Part shown: one piece after another, positions 43,615 to 52,571 of the stretch
Layout of the letters: each line of letters opens with the position of its first letter
Position numbering within the stretch: position 1 is the first letter of the stretch
Assembly: GCA_030063045.1 (NCBI GenBank)
Contig: JAQSEB010000138.1
Coordinates: 1-64,000, forward strand
DNA from: Pratylenchus scribneri
Lineage: Eukaryota; Nematoda; Chromadorea; Rhabditida; Pratylenchidae
Direction: 5' to 3'
Length of the DNA: 64,000 nt
Position numbers and translations under genes: made by a program
Notes under the pieces: generated by a model
Databases searched by the model: none
What the model was told of the DNA's origin: nothing
What the model saw: only the letters and a program-made list of their open reading frames with translations

Positions 43615-43899
43615 CTATTTCGATGAAACGGCACCTTTGTATGGATGAGTCAGCAAGGTAGTGGCATTGATATTGGCATAGACACAATTTCGGCAAAGCT
43701 CGAATTTGATGACCCATTTGTCCCCTTGCTCTGTGATCTTGTCCTTTGAATGGTACAACTTTTGTTGGCACTCACTGCATAAATGGTAAATTAGGATATT
43801 TTTTCCCTTGAATAATTTCCAAGTGGAAATTGGTTTGGTAAAGGTTGGGGAATCGTTTAAATCGGTTTTTGGAGAATCAAATTTTTGGGGGTTTTCCAT
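43615..43899 (-). CDS. Small zinc-ribbon-like protein (94 aa)
   Basis: The product has two CxxC knuckles 29 residues apart (LCSECQQKLYHS and ELCRNCVYA), consistent with one zinc ribbon, after a polar Pro/Lys/Asp-rich 40-residue start. I do not recognise a family. The ATG at 43899 is 52 bp after a TATATAAA box at 43944-43951; an in-frame TTG further upstream is not needed. A role in transcription or as a nucleic-acid-binding regulator is possible, from the zinc ribbon only. Confidence 0.6.
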   Translation of the reverse strand: MENPQKFDSPKTDLNDSPTFTKPISTWKLFKGKNILIYHLCSECQQKLYHSKDKITEQGDKWVIKFELCRNCVYANINATTLLTHPYKGAVSSK

Positions 43900-43943
43900 T
43901 TCTTGAAAAATGTTCAAATGATGAAAAATGAATAAAATCCCTC

Positions 43944-43951
43944 TTTATATA
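43944..43951 (-). promoter_or_regulatory. TATA box TATATAAA for zinc-ribbon gene
   Basis: The minus-strand TATA box is 52 bp before the ATG. A one-mismatch CRE (TGACATCA at 43980-43987) and an ATTTCGAAAT palindrome at about 43996 lie just upstream, echoing the divergent promoter at 42.8 kb. Confidence 0.6.
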
Positions 43952-44010
43952 CTCTTTTTTAGACCCCTCATTAATCATATGACATCATAAACTGGATTTC
44001 GAAATAATAA

Positions 44011-44016
44011 TTTATT
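44011..44016 (-). terminator. Polymerase gene polyadenylation signal
   Basis: Minus-strand AATAAA (TTTATT on +), 74 bp downstream of the polymerase stop at 44090. Confidence 0.45.
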
Positions 44017-44089
44017 CAAAAATAATTAAAAAATACAATATAAAAACGATAAATTGGAAAGGTTACAATAAAAATGGGGGGTGAATAAA

Positions 44090-47000
44090 TTAGTCCGAAT
44101 TATATCCAAAATCATGAATGGTAAGGGTTTGGGGATCGATGATCCCCTTTCCCACATATGGACGATAAATTTTGATCATTTCTTGGGATAGGACATGTCC
44201 TTCTACAATTGAGGGACGTAGAAAATGAGGATAAATGATATTGATCGTTTCAATCTCCCCAGTTCTTCCATATTTCAAAACCATCTTCTTGAATTTCTCA
44301 TAATGGAGTCCGTCCCGGTGTTCGGCATCGTATGTGATCGTAATCCCACGAATCTTGAGCACATATTCAAAGGGGGCATTCGGATCGTCCTTTCGCCGAA
44401 GTTTCAGGCCATACTGTTTGGCTCCCCCAAAAACACATTCGACAATCTCATGGTCGGGGCATTCATCTGTAAAATCCCCAATATGGGGACCCAACTCCAA
44501 AGGACAGTCATTTTCCGGCGCCGCAAAGATTAAACTGTCGGTATCAACATACAAAAGTGTGCAACCTGGGGAGCGTACTACTTTTTGCATGTACTTGAGG
44601 AGGGTGAGTCTGGCACAACTGGTCGTCCAGGCGGAAATGGTCACATTCGAGGTGTTGTGCTCCTGGACAAAATCCTCCTTCATTGTGTAATTGATGAGCA
44701 GGACCCCCGGCGCAATTTCATGGGGAGGCAACATGTTAATATCCCTTCGATCCAAAAGATCCCCATATTCGGATGGTTGCTCGGTAATGACCGTTTTGAC
44801 CATCTCCCTATTCTTTAGACTGAAGCGACCCCATAGCGAATTGAGGCACAACTTGACCAATGCCCTACGTCCCTTGTTGGTCTTCATCTTTTCGGGATCA
44901 ATGACTATCCCAAATTTTTCTTCACATGCTTTTATGAACTTGATTTGAGCCTCCTTATCATTTGCCATCCTCTTTTCGAACCCAGATGAATGAATCTTTT
45001 CCCTCATAAACTCACGAATGTATCCCCGAAACAGGTCCTTGGACACTTTCTTTGGATCATTGCCATAGTCCAGCACTCTGATCAGCTCAGTGACCCGGTA
45101 TCCCTCTTTTAGGGCAGCATTCAGTTCGATGGATGTGCAGCTGGATGTCCAACTGCGCTCAATGTCCGTATGTTTGCACTGATAATTACTGATCACACCT
45201 CCAGTGGGATGCTCCTTGGCACATTTGGCACAAAGGGGGAAGAGTAGCCGGGGATCATCATCGATTTTCATGGGGAGCACTGGGACATCACAATGACGGG
45301 GTGGTACAACTCGAACCTTCATCAGTGCCACCTTGAATGGATTATGCTCTGGTCTCGTCCAATTGACTTTCTCATTAAAAATTTTCACATCAGGATGGTC
45401 TACGGGATAGCCGATAAAATCATCATCCAACATCATATTGACCCATGGGTACAGTGAGGTGACATCATAGTAAAAAATCTTCTCCCCAGGCTTTACCTCA
45501 TAGTGAAGGCGTGTTGGTCCTGTGCGGCCACCGTAGAAACAGTCCCTGATGTTAATAGGTCCATAATCAGGATATTCAGCAAATCTTCTCTTCATTTCCG
45601 GATTCTGCCTCAGCATTTCTCGAATCTCACATTCCCATATAATCTTGAGGTTAGGCACAAGTGATCGAATTTCTTCCGTTCTTCGCCTATCTGCTTCTCG
45701 GGTGAATCCAGCTGTTTTTCCATTGGGGAGTAGGGTTTGGTCGTCCGGAAAGCAGCGAGGACAGCCGTGCCACACGCAACCGTGCACTTCCAAGCCTAAT
45801 TGCTCCTCTTCTACCCAGCCATCGAGGTAATAACGGCCAACGCTCTTCTCGCCATCTGGGGAATAGGCTGTTTGCACCTTGACATTGTTCTCCTCCCCAT
45901 ACCAGAGAAGGTAATGGAAGGCAATGGTGGATTGTAGGCTTGCCCCATTGTAGCTTCGTTCAGGAACCAATGCCAATTCATCATATCCAAGATGGTTTGC
46001 CTTATACATTTTGGCACATGATGAGGTAATGGTCAAGGCCTCGCGAAGAGGATCGAGTCCCATATGGGGAGCATGAAATCCTACTCGATCGGCAAATCCA
46101 TCCTTGTCGGGGAGCCTCTTGGAAAGGTCCATGAATTCATGACGAAACCGTACGAGGGCGGCCATCAAAATGTCCGTGTCATTGACACAATATTCGGCAA
46201 GTTTTTCTTCCAGTCTAAATGGCACATGCTTGTTGATCTCAAACCATTCATCCAAATGTTTGCGCTTCTTTGGCGTCATTCCCCCGGCAAGATAGTCGTC
46301 CAGGGTAGGATAAATGTCCTTCCCATAATTGTCGGGAACATTCGCAAGATGGGGAAAGTACGGCTTATCCGGTATGTCCAGGTCAAAAGTGGGGACCAAG
46401 TTTGCCAATGAACAGGGGATAAAATTGAAGGAATCACGGAAAAAGAGCTTTAGGCCCTTGACTTTCATTTCGTACAGTTTGTTCCCCCTACGGATAAGCT
46501 CGGGAGTATGCCCAATCCCAAAGAATAGTTTGTAAATGAAAATAATATCAAACCGACCTCCAAAATGGGCATAGATGTACGTTTCCAGTCCATGGTCCAC
46601 TTCCTTGATCAGCCAATTGACAAAGTCCTCGAGCAATTTTTCAGTCACTCGTTGATCGTCCACAATCGTTTGGGTATAGGGCCATTCCGAGAAGGTGATT
46701 TTCCGTGACGGACCACATATGGCACATTGATGCTCCCCTTTGAGGGAATTTTGCCACTCCCCATTGTCCATGCATATAGTACATGCAACTTTTGCAGAGA
46801 GGAAGTTTGGTCGATGTTTTTTCCGCTTTTCATCATATTTCTCATGCTGGGTCGTTTCCAGATCGAATGCAATATATCGGCACGGTTTTTTGTCAAAAAG
46901 TTTGTACGGTTTGATGTAGCACCCCCGCTCTTTTGTATGGAAATCATAGCAACGTTTGCACCATTGCTCCCCACACACATGTTCGGACCTGCCAACTTGC

Positions 47001-48331
47001 TTATGTACATTCACATTCCATACGATCCCACAGTCTCGACATTGTTTTGATTGCTTACAAAATCCTGATTTTTTATGGTGATTGAAACAATCTTCGTTGT
47101 AAAAAGTCTTTTCGCATCCCTCACAAAACTTGTAAAACCTGGTCTTTTCACATGGGAACTGGGGACCAATGCGACTGCATTTGATGCAACGTTGTTTGCA
47201 GGAGGTTGCATGGCTGGGTGCATCTCTGTAGCAACGTTCACATGTCAAGCAATATGGCTGGCCGAACAAATTGCCCGATTTATGAACTCCATCAAAGTGG
47301 CCCCACATTTTACCATTATGCTCCCCTTTTGTATGGTATAGGATGATGGAGGTGGTATAGGCATCAGGCCCATCTGAGAGTATCGGCTTATAGTGACCAA
47401 TGTGATTGAATATGAAGATTTTGAAGGTATATTTCCCCGCATATTCCCTGTTCCAATATTCTCGGACCTTGGGGACCCACTCAACAGCATCATAATCGTC
47501 TTGATCGAGGGGAGCACCCACTTGGCGCATCAATTCTTCCACCTCATTTTTGAATTTCCCCTTCATCCCATGCAAACCTTTTCTGTAGTGGCGAAACTGT
47601 TCCCGATAATATCCGCGCACATGATAGACGAGTGTGGCTTGCATGGCATAGAATAGGCATCGATTGTCCAAATCATTCTCAATTTTGATCAGGCATTTGT
47701 CGGCAATCTTATGAGTCACTCCCTTGCCTTTGGCTGATCCCCGAATTTGCTTGGTTCTGGGGAGCCCGGACCGATCGGCCGTGGTTACTTCAACTGTAAA
47801 GGGGCTCCCCCAAAGGCTCACACCCTCTTTCCATTTGGACTGAGCCACTTTTAAAAACATATTCAAAACCGATTGGATTGTGTTTTCCGTGACTGGTTCC
47901 AGTGGTGTCCATATGGGGCCTTTGTCCAGTAGATCGCTGGTAATGGTGAACCCCATCCTATCTGGAGCCTTCGAAAATTGCGAAGAAGTGGCTTTGGACG
48001 CCTCATCTGCGCAAAATTTGAAGACCCCGGACAGGAGCCCTTCCGGGTCTTCGGGGAGTTTGGTGATGACAAATTTTGATTTGAATTTTGTCGTTCGGAA
48101 CGATTTGATGTGTTCCGTGTCGGTCGAATTGGGGAGTTGTTGAATATATTCTGCCGCATCATTCACATATTCCTCCCCATTTCCATATTGGTAGACGAAT
48201 ATTTTGGGAAGTTTTTGGGGGTGTGGATTTTTTCGTCGTCTGGGTAATGTGGAATTTGGGGACGTAATTTGCTCGATTTGATCGAGCAAATTATCAATAA
48301 AAAATTTGGGTTTTTTGGAGGATGAGGGCAT
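44090..48331 (-). CDS. polB: Protein-primed family B DNA polymerase (1,413 aa)
   Basis: The enzyme replicates the element from a terminal protein. In order: a basic N-terminus; a DNRCLFYAM segment near residue 220 typical of Polinton polymerases; a Cys/His-rich zinc region (about 365-480); the 3'-5' exonuclease with Exo I FDLET (D490, E492), Exo II AHFGGRFD and Exo III YCVNDTD (714-720, D718); a GCVWHGC insertion motif; polymerase A DVTSLYP (D956), B KLCLNSLWG (K1160, N1164) and C YVDTDS (D1263, D1265). All catalytic residues are present. The length is in the usual Polinton range or slightly above. The TATA box is at 48384-48391. Many opposite-strand open frames here are shadows. Confidence 0.96.
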   Translation of the reverse strand: MPSSSKKPKFFIDNLLDQIEQITSPNSTLPRRRKNPHPQKLPKIFVYQYGNGEEYVNDAAEYIQQLPNSTDTEHIKSFRTTKFKSKFVITKLPEDPEGLLSGVFKFCADEASKATSSQFSKAPDRMGFTITSDLLDKGPIWTPLEPVTENTIQSVLNMFLKVAQSKWKEGVSLWGSPFTVEVTTADRSGLPRTKQIRGSAKGKGVTHKIADKCLIKIENDLDNRCLFYAMQATLVYHVRGYYREQFRHYRKGLHGMKGKFKNEVEELMRQVGAPLDQDDYDAVEWVPKVREYWNREYAGKYTFKIFIFNHIGHYKPILSDGPDAYTTSIILYHTKGEHNGKMWGHFDGVHKSGNLFGQPYCLTCERCYRDAPSHATSCKQRCIKCSRIGPQFPCEKTRFYKFCEGCEKTFYNEDCFNHHKKSGFCKQSKQCRDCGIVWNVNVHKQVGRSEHVCGEQWCKRCYDFHTKERGCYIKPYKLFDKKPCRYIAFDLETTQHEKYDEKRKKHRPNFLSAKVACTICMDNGEWQNSLKGEHQCAICGPSRKITFSEWPYTQTIVDDQRVTEKLLEDFVNWLIKEVDHGLETYIYAHFGGRFDIIFIYKLFFGIGHTPELIRRGNKLYEMKVKGLKLFFRDSFNFIPCSLANLVPTFDLDIPDKPYFPHLANVPDNYGKDIYPTLDDYLAGGMTPKKRKHLDEWFEINKHVPFRLEEKLAEYCVNDTDILMAALVRFRHEFMDLSKRLPDKDGFADRVGFHAPHMGLDPLREALTITSSCAKMYKANHLGYDELALVPERSYNGASLQSTIAFHYLLWYGEENNVKVQTAYSPDGEKSVGRYYLDGWVEEEQLGLEVHGCVWHGCPRCFPDDQTLLPNGKTAGFTREADRRRTEEIRSLVPNLKIIWECEIREMLRQNPEMKRRFAEYPDYGPINIRDCFYGGRTGPTRLHYEVKPGEKIFYYDVTSLYPWVNMMLDDDFIGYPVDHPDVKIFNEKVNWTRPEHNPFKVALMKVRVVPPRHCDVPVLPMKIDDDPRLLFPLCAKCAKEHPTGGVISNYQCKHTDIERSWTSSCTSIELNAALKEGYRVTELIRVLDYGNDPKKVSKDLFRGYIREFMREKIHSSGFEKRMANDKEAQIKFIKACEEKFGIVIDPEKMKTNKGRRALVKLCLNSLWGRFSLKNREMVKTVITEQPSEYGDLLDRRDINMLPPHEIAPGVLLINYTMKEDFVQEHNTSNVTISAWTTSCARLTLLKYMQKVVRSPGCTLLYVDTDSLIFAAPENDCPLELGPHIGDFTDECPDHEIVECVFGGAKQYGLKLRRKDDPNAPFEYVLKIRGITITYDAEHRDGLHYEKFKKMVLKYGRTGEIETINIIYPHFLRPSIVEGHVLSQEMIKIYRPYVGKGIIDPQTLTIHDFGYNSD

Positions 48332-48383
48332 TTTTCGCTTTTGGGTAATTGCAATTTTGAATGGGAGTGAGCTTTTTGGTCAC

Positions 48384-48391
48384 TTTATATA
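48384..48391 (-). promoter_or_regulatory. TATA box TATATAAA for polymerase gene
   Basis: Lies 60 bp before the ATG at 48331 on the minus strand. TGACGTGG (48442-48449), the XBP1/ATF6-type bZIP element, sits about 55 bp further upstream. Confidence 0.65.
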
Positions 48392-48449
48392 CTCAAAGGT
48401 GGTGAGTCATCGGATATTTGGGGATCGATAATGTTTTGTGCTGACGTGG

Positions 48450-50341
48450 CGAAAGCCTATTGGTTCATTTAATTTACTAAAATGACTTTTTATCCCAATT
48501 AAAATATAAAATGACAATTGATCCAAAAGTGAGAATTTATCCCAATTTAATTTTTTATCCCCATCCTTGACCCTAGCCCCTAATCTTAATGCCTGAGGAA
48601 AAGGAGGAAATAGACATATATTTTGGGGAGAAATAAAAATAATAATGATTAATCATTTTTTCCTTTTTTCAGGCACAAAAAATCATGGATGATGAGAAGA
48701 TATTTATTTTATATTATTTATTTATTCATATTTCCATTTAACTTTTATAAAATCCATTTTTATATATTTTTCCAGAATAAATGGGGAACGGGGCGGCAAA
48801 ATTCAAATGAACTGGAAAATAATGAGGGAGGGGTGGTTTGGGATGGAATTGAGGGAAGAAGGCAATGGGGATTGGGAGGGATGGGTGGCAGAGGGACGGC
48901 TGGTCGCTTTCGCTAGACCAGGGCCACTATCGCTGGACCAGGGCCGCTTTAGCTAGACCAGGGCCGCTATCGCTGGACCATGGCAACTGGCATTGGGCCA
49001 GAGGCATTGGAAGGGTTGGTTGGTGTTGGGAGGGACAGTTGGTATTGGAAAGTGTGAAGTAAAATCCAAATGGAGAGGGGAATTGGGGTGCGGGATGGAA
49101 AAGTGAGGGAGGGAGATTGGGATGGAATTGTGGGTTTGTTGGCATTGGATGCCGGAAAGATCAAATGGGGTGGAAATTGTTAGGATGTAAAAAATGGGGA
49201 GGGGTTTGTCGCTATCGTTGGACCAGGGCCATTTTCGTTTTGAACAGGGGATTGGGGTGTATGGTGGAAAATGAGAAAGGGTGATCGGGGATGGCATTGT
49301 GGGGAGACAGACATTGGATGCGGGAAGATCAAATAGGTTGGAAATTTTTGTTTTGTAGTTGAATTAATTTTGTAGTATAATTTGAAGTAGAATTAATTTT
49401 GTAGGAATAGTTTGTTGTAGAATTTAAACCAATATTAGGAATCGAATTGTTGGTAAAGATTATTTTATTTTATTTTAAAAATAAAAAATCTTTAAGACCA
49501 AAATTCAACACCTCATAATTGGTTTATTGAATATTTGAAGAAAAATAATAATTTGTAGTATTAATATTAATTTGTAGTCGTTGAATATTTTTGAAGAATA
49601 GAAATAAAATATTAAATAAGTAGTCGCTGAATATTAGAATAAAATTTTTTATTATGGAAATTGGGGAGTATGAATGGGTCATCAGGGGAAAATTTGAATT
49701 AATGAGAGAATTTTTTGGGGGAATTGGGATGGACGATGGGCGGATTATTGGCTTGGGGTCAAGTATAACCCACTATTGGTAGAATGGACGGGATATGAAG
49801 AAGGAGAATGGAAAATATGGGGAGGGGAAGGGAAAGTCCACGTCATGTGTTAAAAAAAAGAAAGGAAAATTATATGTGGACTATGGTAAGCGTAAAGATT
49901 CCATTGGGGAGGAGAGCCAAAAATGTCGACTTAGGGCAATTATTGACGGATGGGAATGGGTGGAAGGTAGGATGGGGTATGGATCGATAGGATGAAGGAA
50001 ATGGCCTCCTAATGGGTAGTAAATAAAATAGAATTTAATGGGGTTGATTCCAAATTTTCATATATTCCTTTCAACTCCCCAAATATGATAATTTTTAATC
50101 GAAATTCATATATATTCCCCAATTTTTTCTTTTTTAAATGTCGTCATTCGTCTATTAAAATGGAAAATATATTAATTATTATCATTTATGACCATTTATT
50201 CTCCATTTTCTATATGGTCCGTTTAATTTCTTCGAATAATTTATGACTGGAAACTAGTAATAGGGATTTGGAGAGTTCTTCTATTCCATCGGTGGATAAT
50301 GGAAAATATTCACATCTTTTTTTTTATCATATTTTTGTATT
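48450..50341. other. Right non-coding part of the Polinton, purine-rich
   Basis: Only short low-complexity frames are present. Features seen: a 20-bp repeat block (48903-48980), a second single copy near 49205-49235, G/A-rich runs (GGGATTGGGAGGG), and a fragment at about 49720-49853 that reads like a worn chromodomain (see findings). No recognisable gene. Confidence 0.5.
48903..48980 (+). repeat. Four tandem 20-bp units (GCTATCGCTGGACCAGGGCC type)
   Basis: Alternating TAGACCAGGGCC and TGGACCAGGGCC forms give a 40-bp dimer. One more copy occurs near 49208-49230. Confidence 0.7.
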
Positions 50342-50349
50342 TATATAAG
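50342..50349 (+). promoter_or_regulatory. TATA box TATATAAG without a long gene
   Basis: TTTATATAAGTCC matches the TATATAAG boxes of the structural genes and lies 48 bp before an ATG at 50390. Confidence 0.5.
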
Positions 50350-50389
50350 TCCGAAAATTAGAAACGTATAATAAATTTTTAATAATCTA

Positions 50390-50476
50390 ATGGATATCCC
50401 CGTCTTTTCCTTCCTAAAATTCTTCTTTCTTCCTTTAGGGTTCCTTCTTTTCTGTCCATCGATTGACCAGAAATAG
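50390..50476 (+). CDS. Possible 28-residue hydrophobic peptide
   Basis: The first ATG after the TATA box opens a 28-codon frame, MDIPVFSFLKFFFLPLGF followed by LLFCPSIDQK and a TAG. It reads as a single membrane helix. TTTAGGG inside it could instead be a splice acceptor. Evidence is only promoter spacing and hydrophobicity. Confidence 0.3.
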   Translation: MDIPVFSFLKFFFLPLGFLLFCPSIDQK

Positions 50477-51510
50477 GAATCACGAAGGTTTAATTTTTCC
50501 CCTTTCATCCTTTACATTATTTGGACATTTTAAAAAATCTTTCATTCTTTTCCACAGGGTCCTTTTTGAATATACTAATTATTACAATTTTTAAAATTTA
50601 TTTAAGTATTTTTTAATCATTTTATATTTTATTTCTATGGAACTATCCCCTTTTCAATCTCATCTTTTCTTCCGTCTATTTTTGGATTCTTTCATATTTG
50701 ACAATTAAAATAATCAAGATAATTTTTAATAATTTAATGAGGAGCTCCCATTCCACTTTTCCTTAGTTTTTTTTTTGGAAAATTAATAAGTTTGACAAAC
50801 TTCCATCACAATTTTTTAGGGGGAGGGATCAGACTTTTTAAATAATTTTTTGGGTCATCCTTGCTTAATCCCCAATACTTTAGTTAGTCCCAGTCCACTC
50901 TTCAGTGTCGGGGGCAATTGGAAGAAGAGGGCCAACCAATCAGGGAAGGGGGCGGAGAACAGACCGAGTACCAGGGGATTAGTTTGATTTAAATTTTTAT
51001 CATATTTTATTTAATTAAAAAATATATATTTAATAATTTTCCACTTCTTTCTTTTGAAAATTTTCCGGCTGTAAATTATTTTCCATTTTATCATTTATTA
51101 AATTGTTTCAATACAATTTTTAATAATTTAATGACGAGTTCTTTTAACTTTTTTTTCCTTTTTTAGGGTGGGACTAGTCCGGGGGAAAAATTCTTCTTTG
51201 ATTTAATATGATTTGCAAACCATAAAATATTTTTACTAATAATTTAGGAATATTAAAAAGTATTCTCCTCTATTTTATTAGAAGCTCATTTGAGTCCGAC
51301 CGACCTTCATTCCATTGAAAGTTTTGGTCTTTCATCGATTGGGGACAAGGGAGAGGGGTAGACTAAAGAAGAAAAAAGAACAACTTTCAAATTTCGATTA
51401 CTGAACGCAATCTAAAAGAACAGTTGTTTCAAACTAGCGCGGTGCAAAAAGGAGAGGATGGACATTGACTTAGTATGGCCATGATGGCTGGAGGGATAAA
51501 GTGGATGGGG
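50477..51510. other. AT-rich non-coding stretch in right arm of Polinton
   Basis: I see no gene, RNA or clear repeat. Several AATTTTTAATAATTTAATGA-like words recur (near 50360, 50720 and 51118), which may be a decayed repeat. Confidence 0.4.
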
Positions 51511-51850
51511 GAGGCAGCCGATAGGTTGGTAGCAGATGGAGATGTATAGGGGGACAAGGGGAAGCGGTCGATAGGTTGGTAGCGGATGGAGATGGATAGG
51601 GGGAAAAGGGGAAGCGGTCGATAGGTTGGTAGCGGATGGAGATGGATAGGGGGAAAAGGGGAAGCGGTCGATAGGTTGGTAGCGGATGGAGATGGAAAGA
51701 TGGAAAGGGGGAGAGTGGACGAGGGGAGGCAGTCGATAGGTTGGTAGCGGATGGAGATGGATAGGGGGAGAGTGGACGAGGGGAGGCAGTCGATAGGTTG
51801 GCAGTGGATGGAAATGTATAGGGGGAGGGTGGACGATGGACGACGGAGAC
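51511..51850 (+). repeat. 50-bp minisatellite (GATAGGTTGGTAGCGGATGG unit)
   Basis: Units begin near 51511, 51561, 51611 and 51661 with an exact 50-bp period; about 51725 and 51784 have longer spacers. The unit includes GCGGTCGATAGGTTGGTAG and GGATGGAGATGGATAGGGGG. Strongly purine-rich on the + strand. Confidence 0.85.
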
Positions 51851-52371
51851 AGCCGACGGCTGTTTGGTAGTGGAGGGGGAAGGGAAAGAGGAAAATCGGT
51901 GACGATTAAGGGGAAATGAATGGAGAGAAGAATTAATAGAGATAGAGGAAGCTAGTGATCGATGATGGAAAGGGTCGGTTGGGGATGGAGAGGTGTACCG
52001 ATGGCTGTGGATGCAGATGGATTGGTTAGTGAAATAGGGAAGGGTGGAGGCGGGAAATGGGTAGGGATGGGACAGACTGGATGGGGGGGGGGGGGGGTGA
52101 TTGGGGAGGCGGACGATGAATGGCCCGGAGTCAATAGGATGGGGGAGTCGATCGATGGCATTTTGGGCAGTGGATGAAAATGGATTGGGAGAACGGATGG
52201 CGATGGGTGACTGTGGATGAGGTAGACGCCCGATGAGGACGGTTTTTGGGAGGAAGATGGGCCGGGGGAATGGATTGGGGAAATTCTCTGAAAAAATTGG
52301 GGGAAATCAATTTTTGGAAATTAAATTTTTATTAAAAATTATTTAATAATTAATTAAATATGAATATCATT
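51851..52371. other. Right subterminal purine-rich region
   Basis: G/A-rich with a G12-type run at about 52084-52097. Short open frames on both strands are low complexity. The composition mirrors the pyrimidine-rich left subterminal region. Confidence 0.5.
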
Positions 52372-52565
52372 AAATGACCATTTATGGAAATTAGAAGGGA
52401 CTATATGTTGGCTTCAGCCAACCATTAGATTGGGGAGGGATTTCTTAGAGATTTTTGGGGGGTAAAGCCGAAATCCTAGAGCTTTTAGCTCTTTTTTAGT
52501 TTTAGATCTTTTTTGATCCTTGATCTCTTAGCTCCCTTTTGACACTCCCTACACAAATGACTACT
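52372..52565 (-). repeat. Right terminal inverted repeat
   Basis: Reverse complement of 30542-30735 with a few differences (clustered around 52480-52530). It ends ACAAATGACTACT, the mirror of the left terminus. Confidence 0.95.
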
Positions 52566-52571
52566 AACGTC
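52566..52571 (+). repeat. Right target-site duplication AACGTC
   Basis: Matches 30536-30541. The satellite unit resumes in phase (AACGTCACTTTATTTTT). Confidence 0.95.

Larger units (their letters stand above)
30542..52565 (+). mobile_element. Complete Polinton/Maverick (polintovirus-like) element, 22,024 bp
   Basis: The boundaries are defined by AG...CT termini, terminal inverted repeats and the 6-bp duplication on both sides. It encodes the full Polinton set: packaging ATPase, integrase, penton-like and major capsid proteins, adenain-type protease and protein-primed DNA polymerase B. All are open without internal stops. Accessory genes include a PAZ-domain protein, an NADase-like protein, a type I membrane protein and a zinc-ribbon protein. 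Intact genes and a perfect duplication suggest recent insertion; a few mismatches between the TIRs argue against it being brand new. One frame disruption (31674-31711) is the only visible defect. Confidence 0.96.

Noticed and set aside
44225..48143. Many + strand frames of 60-120 codons across the polymerase gene
   Set aside because: Antisense shadows of a complete polymerase B with all motifs on the minus strand.
48689..49297. Short frames on both strands in the GGGATTGGG region
   Set aside because: Low-complexity translations, no start context or domain; frames on both strands overlap.
51952..52177. Complementary 69- and 71-codon frames
   Set aside because: They come from purine-rich low-complexity DNA with a G12-type run; no coding signature.
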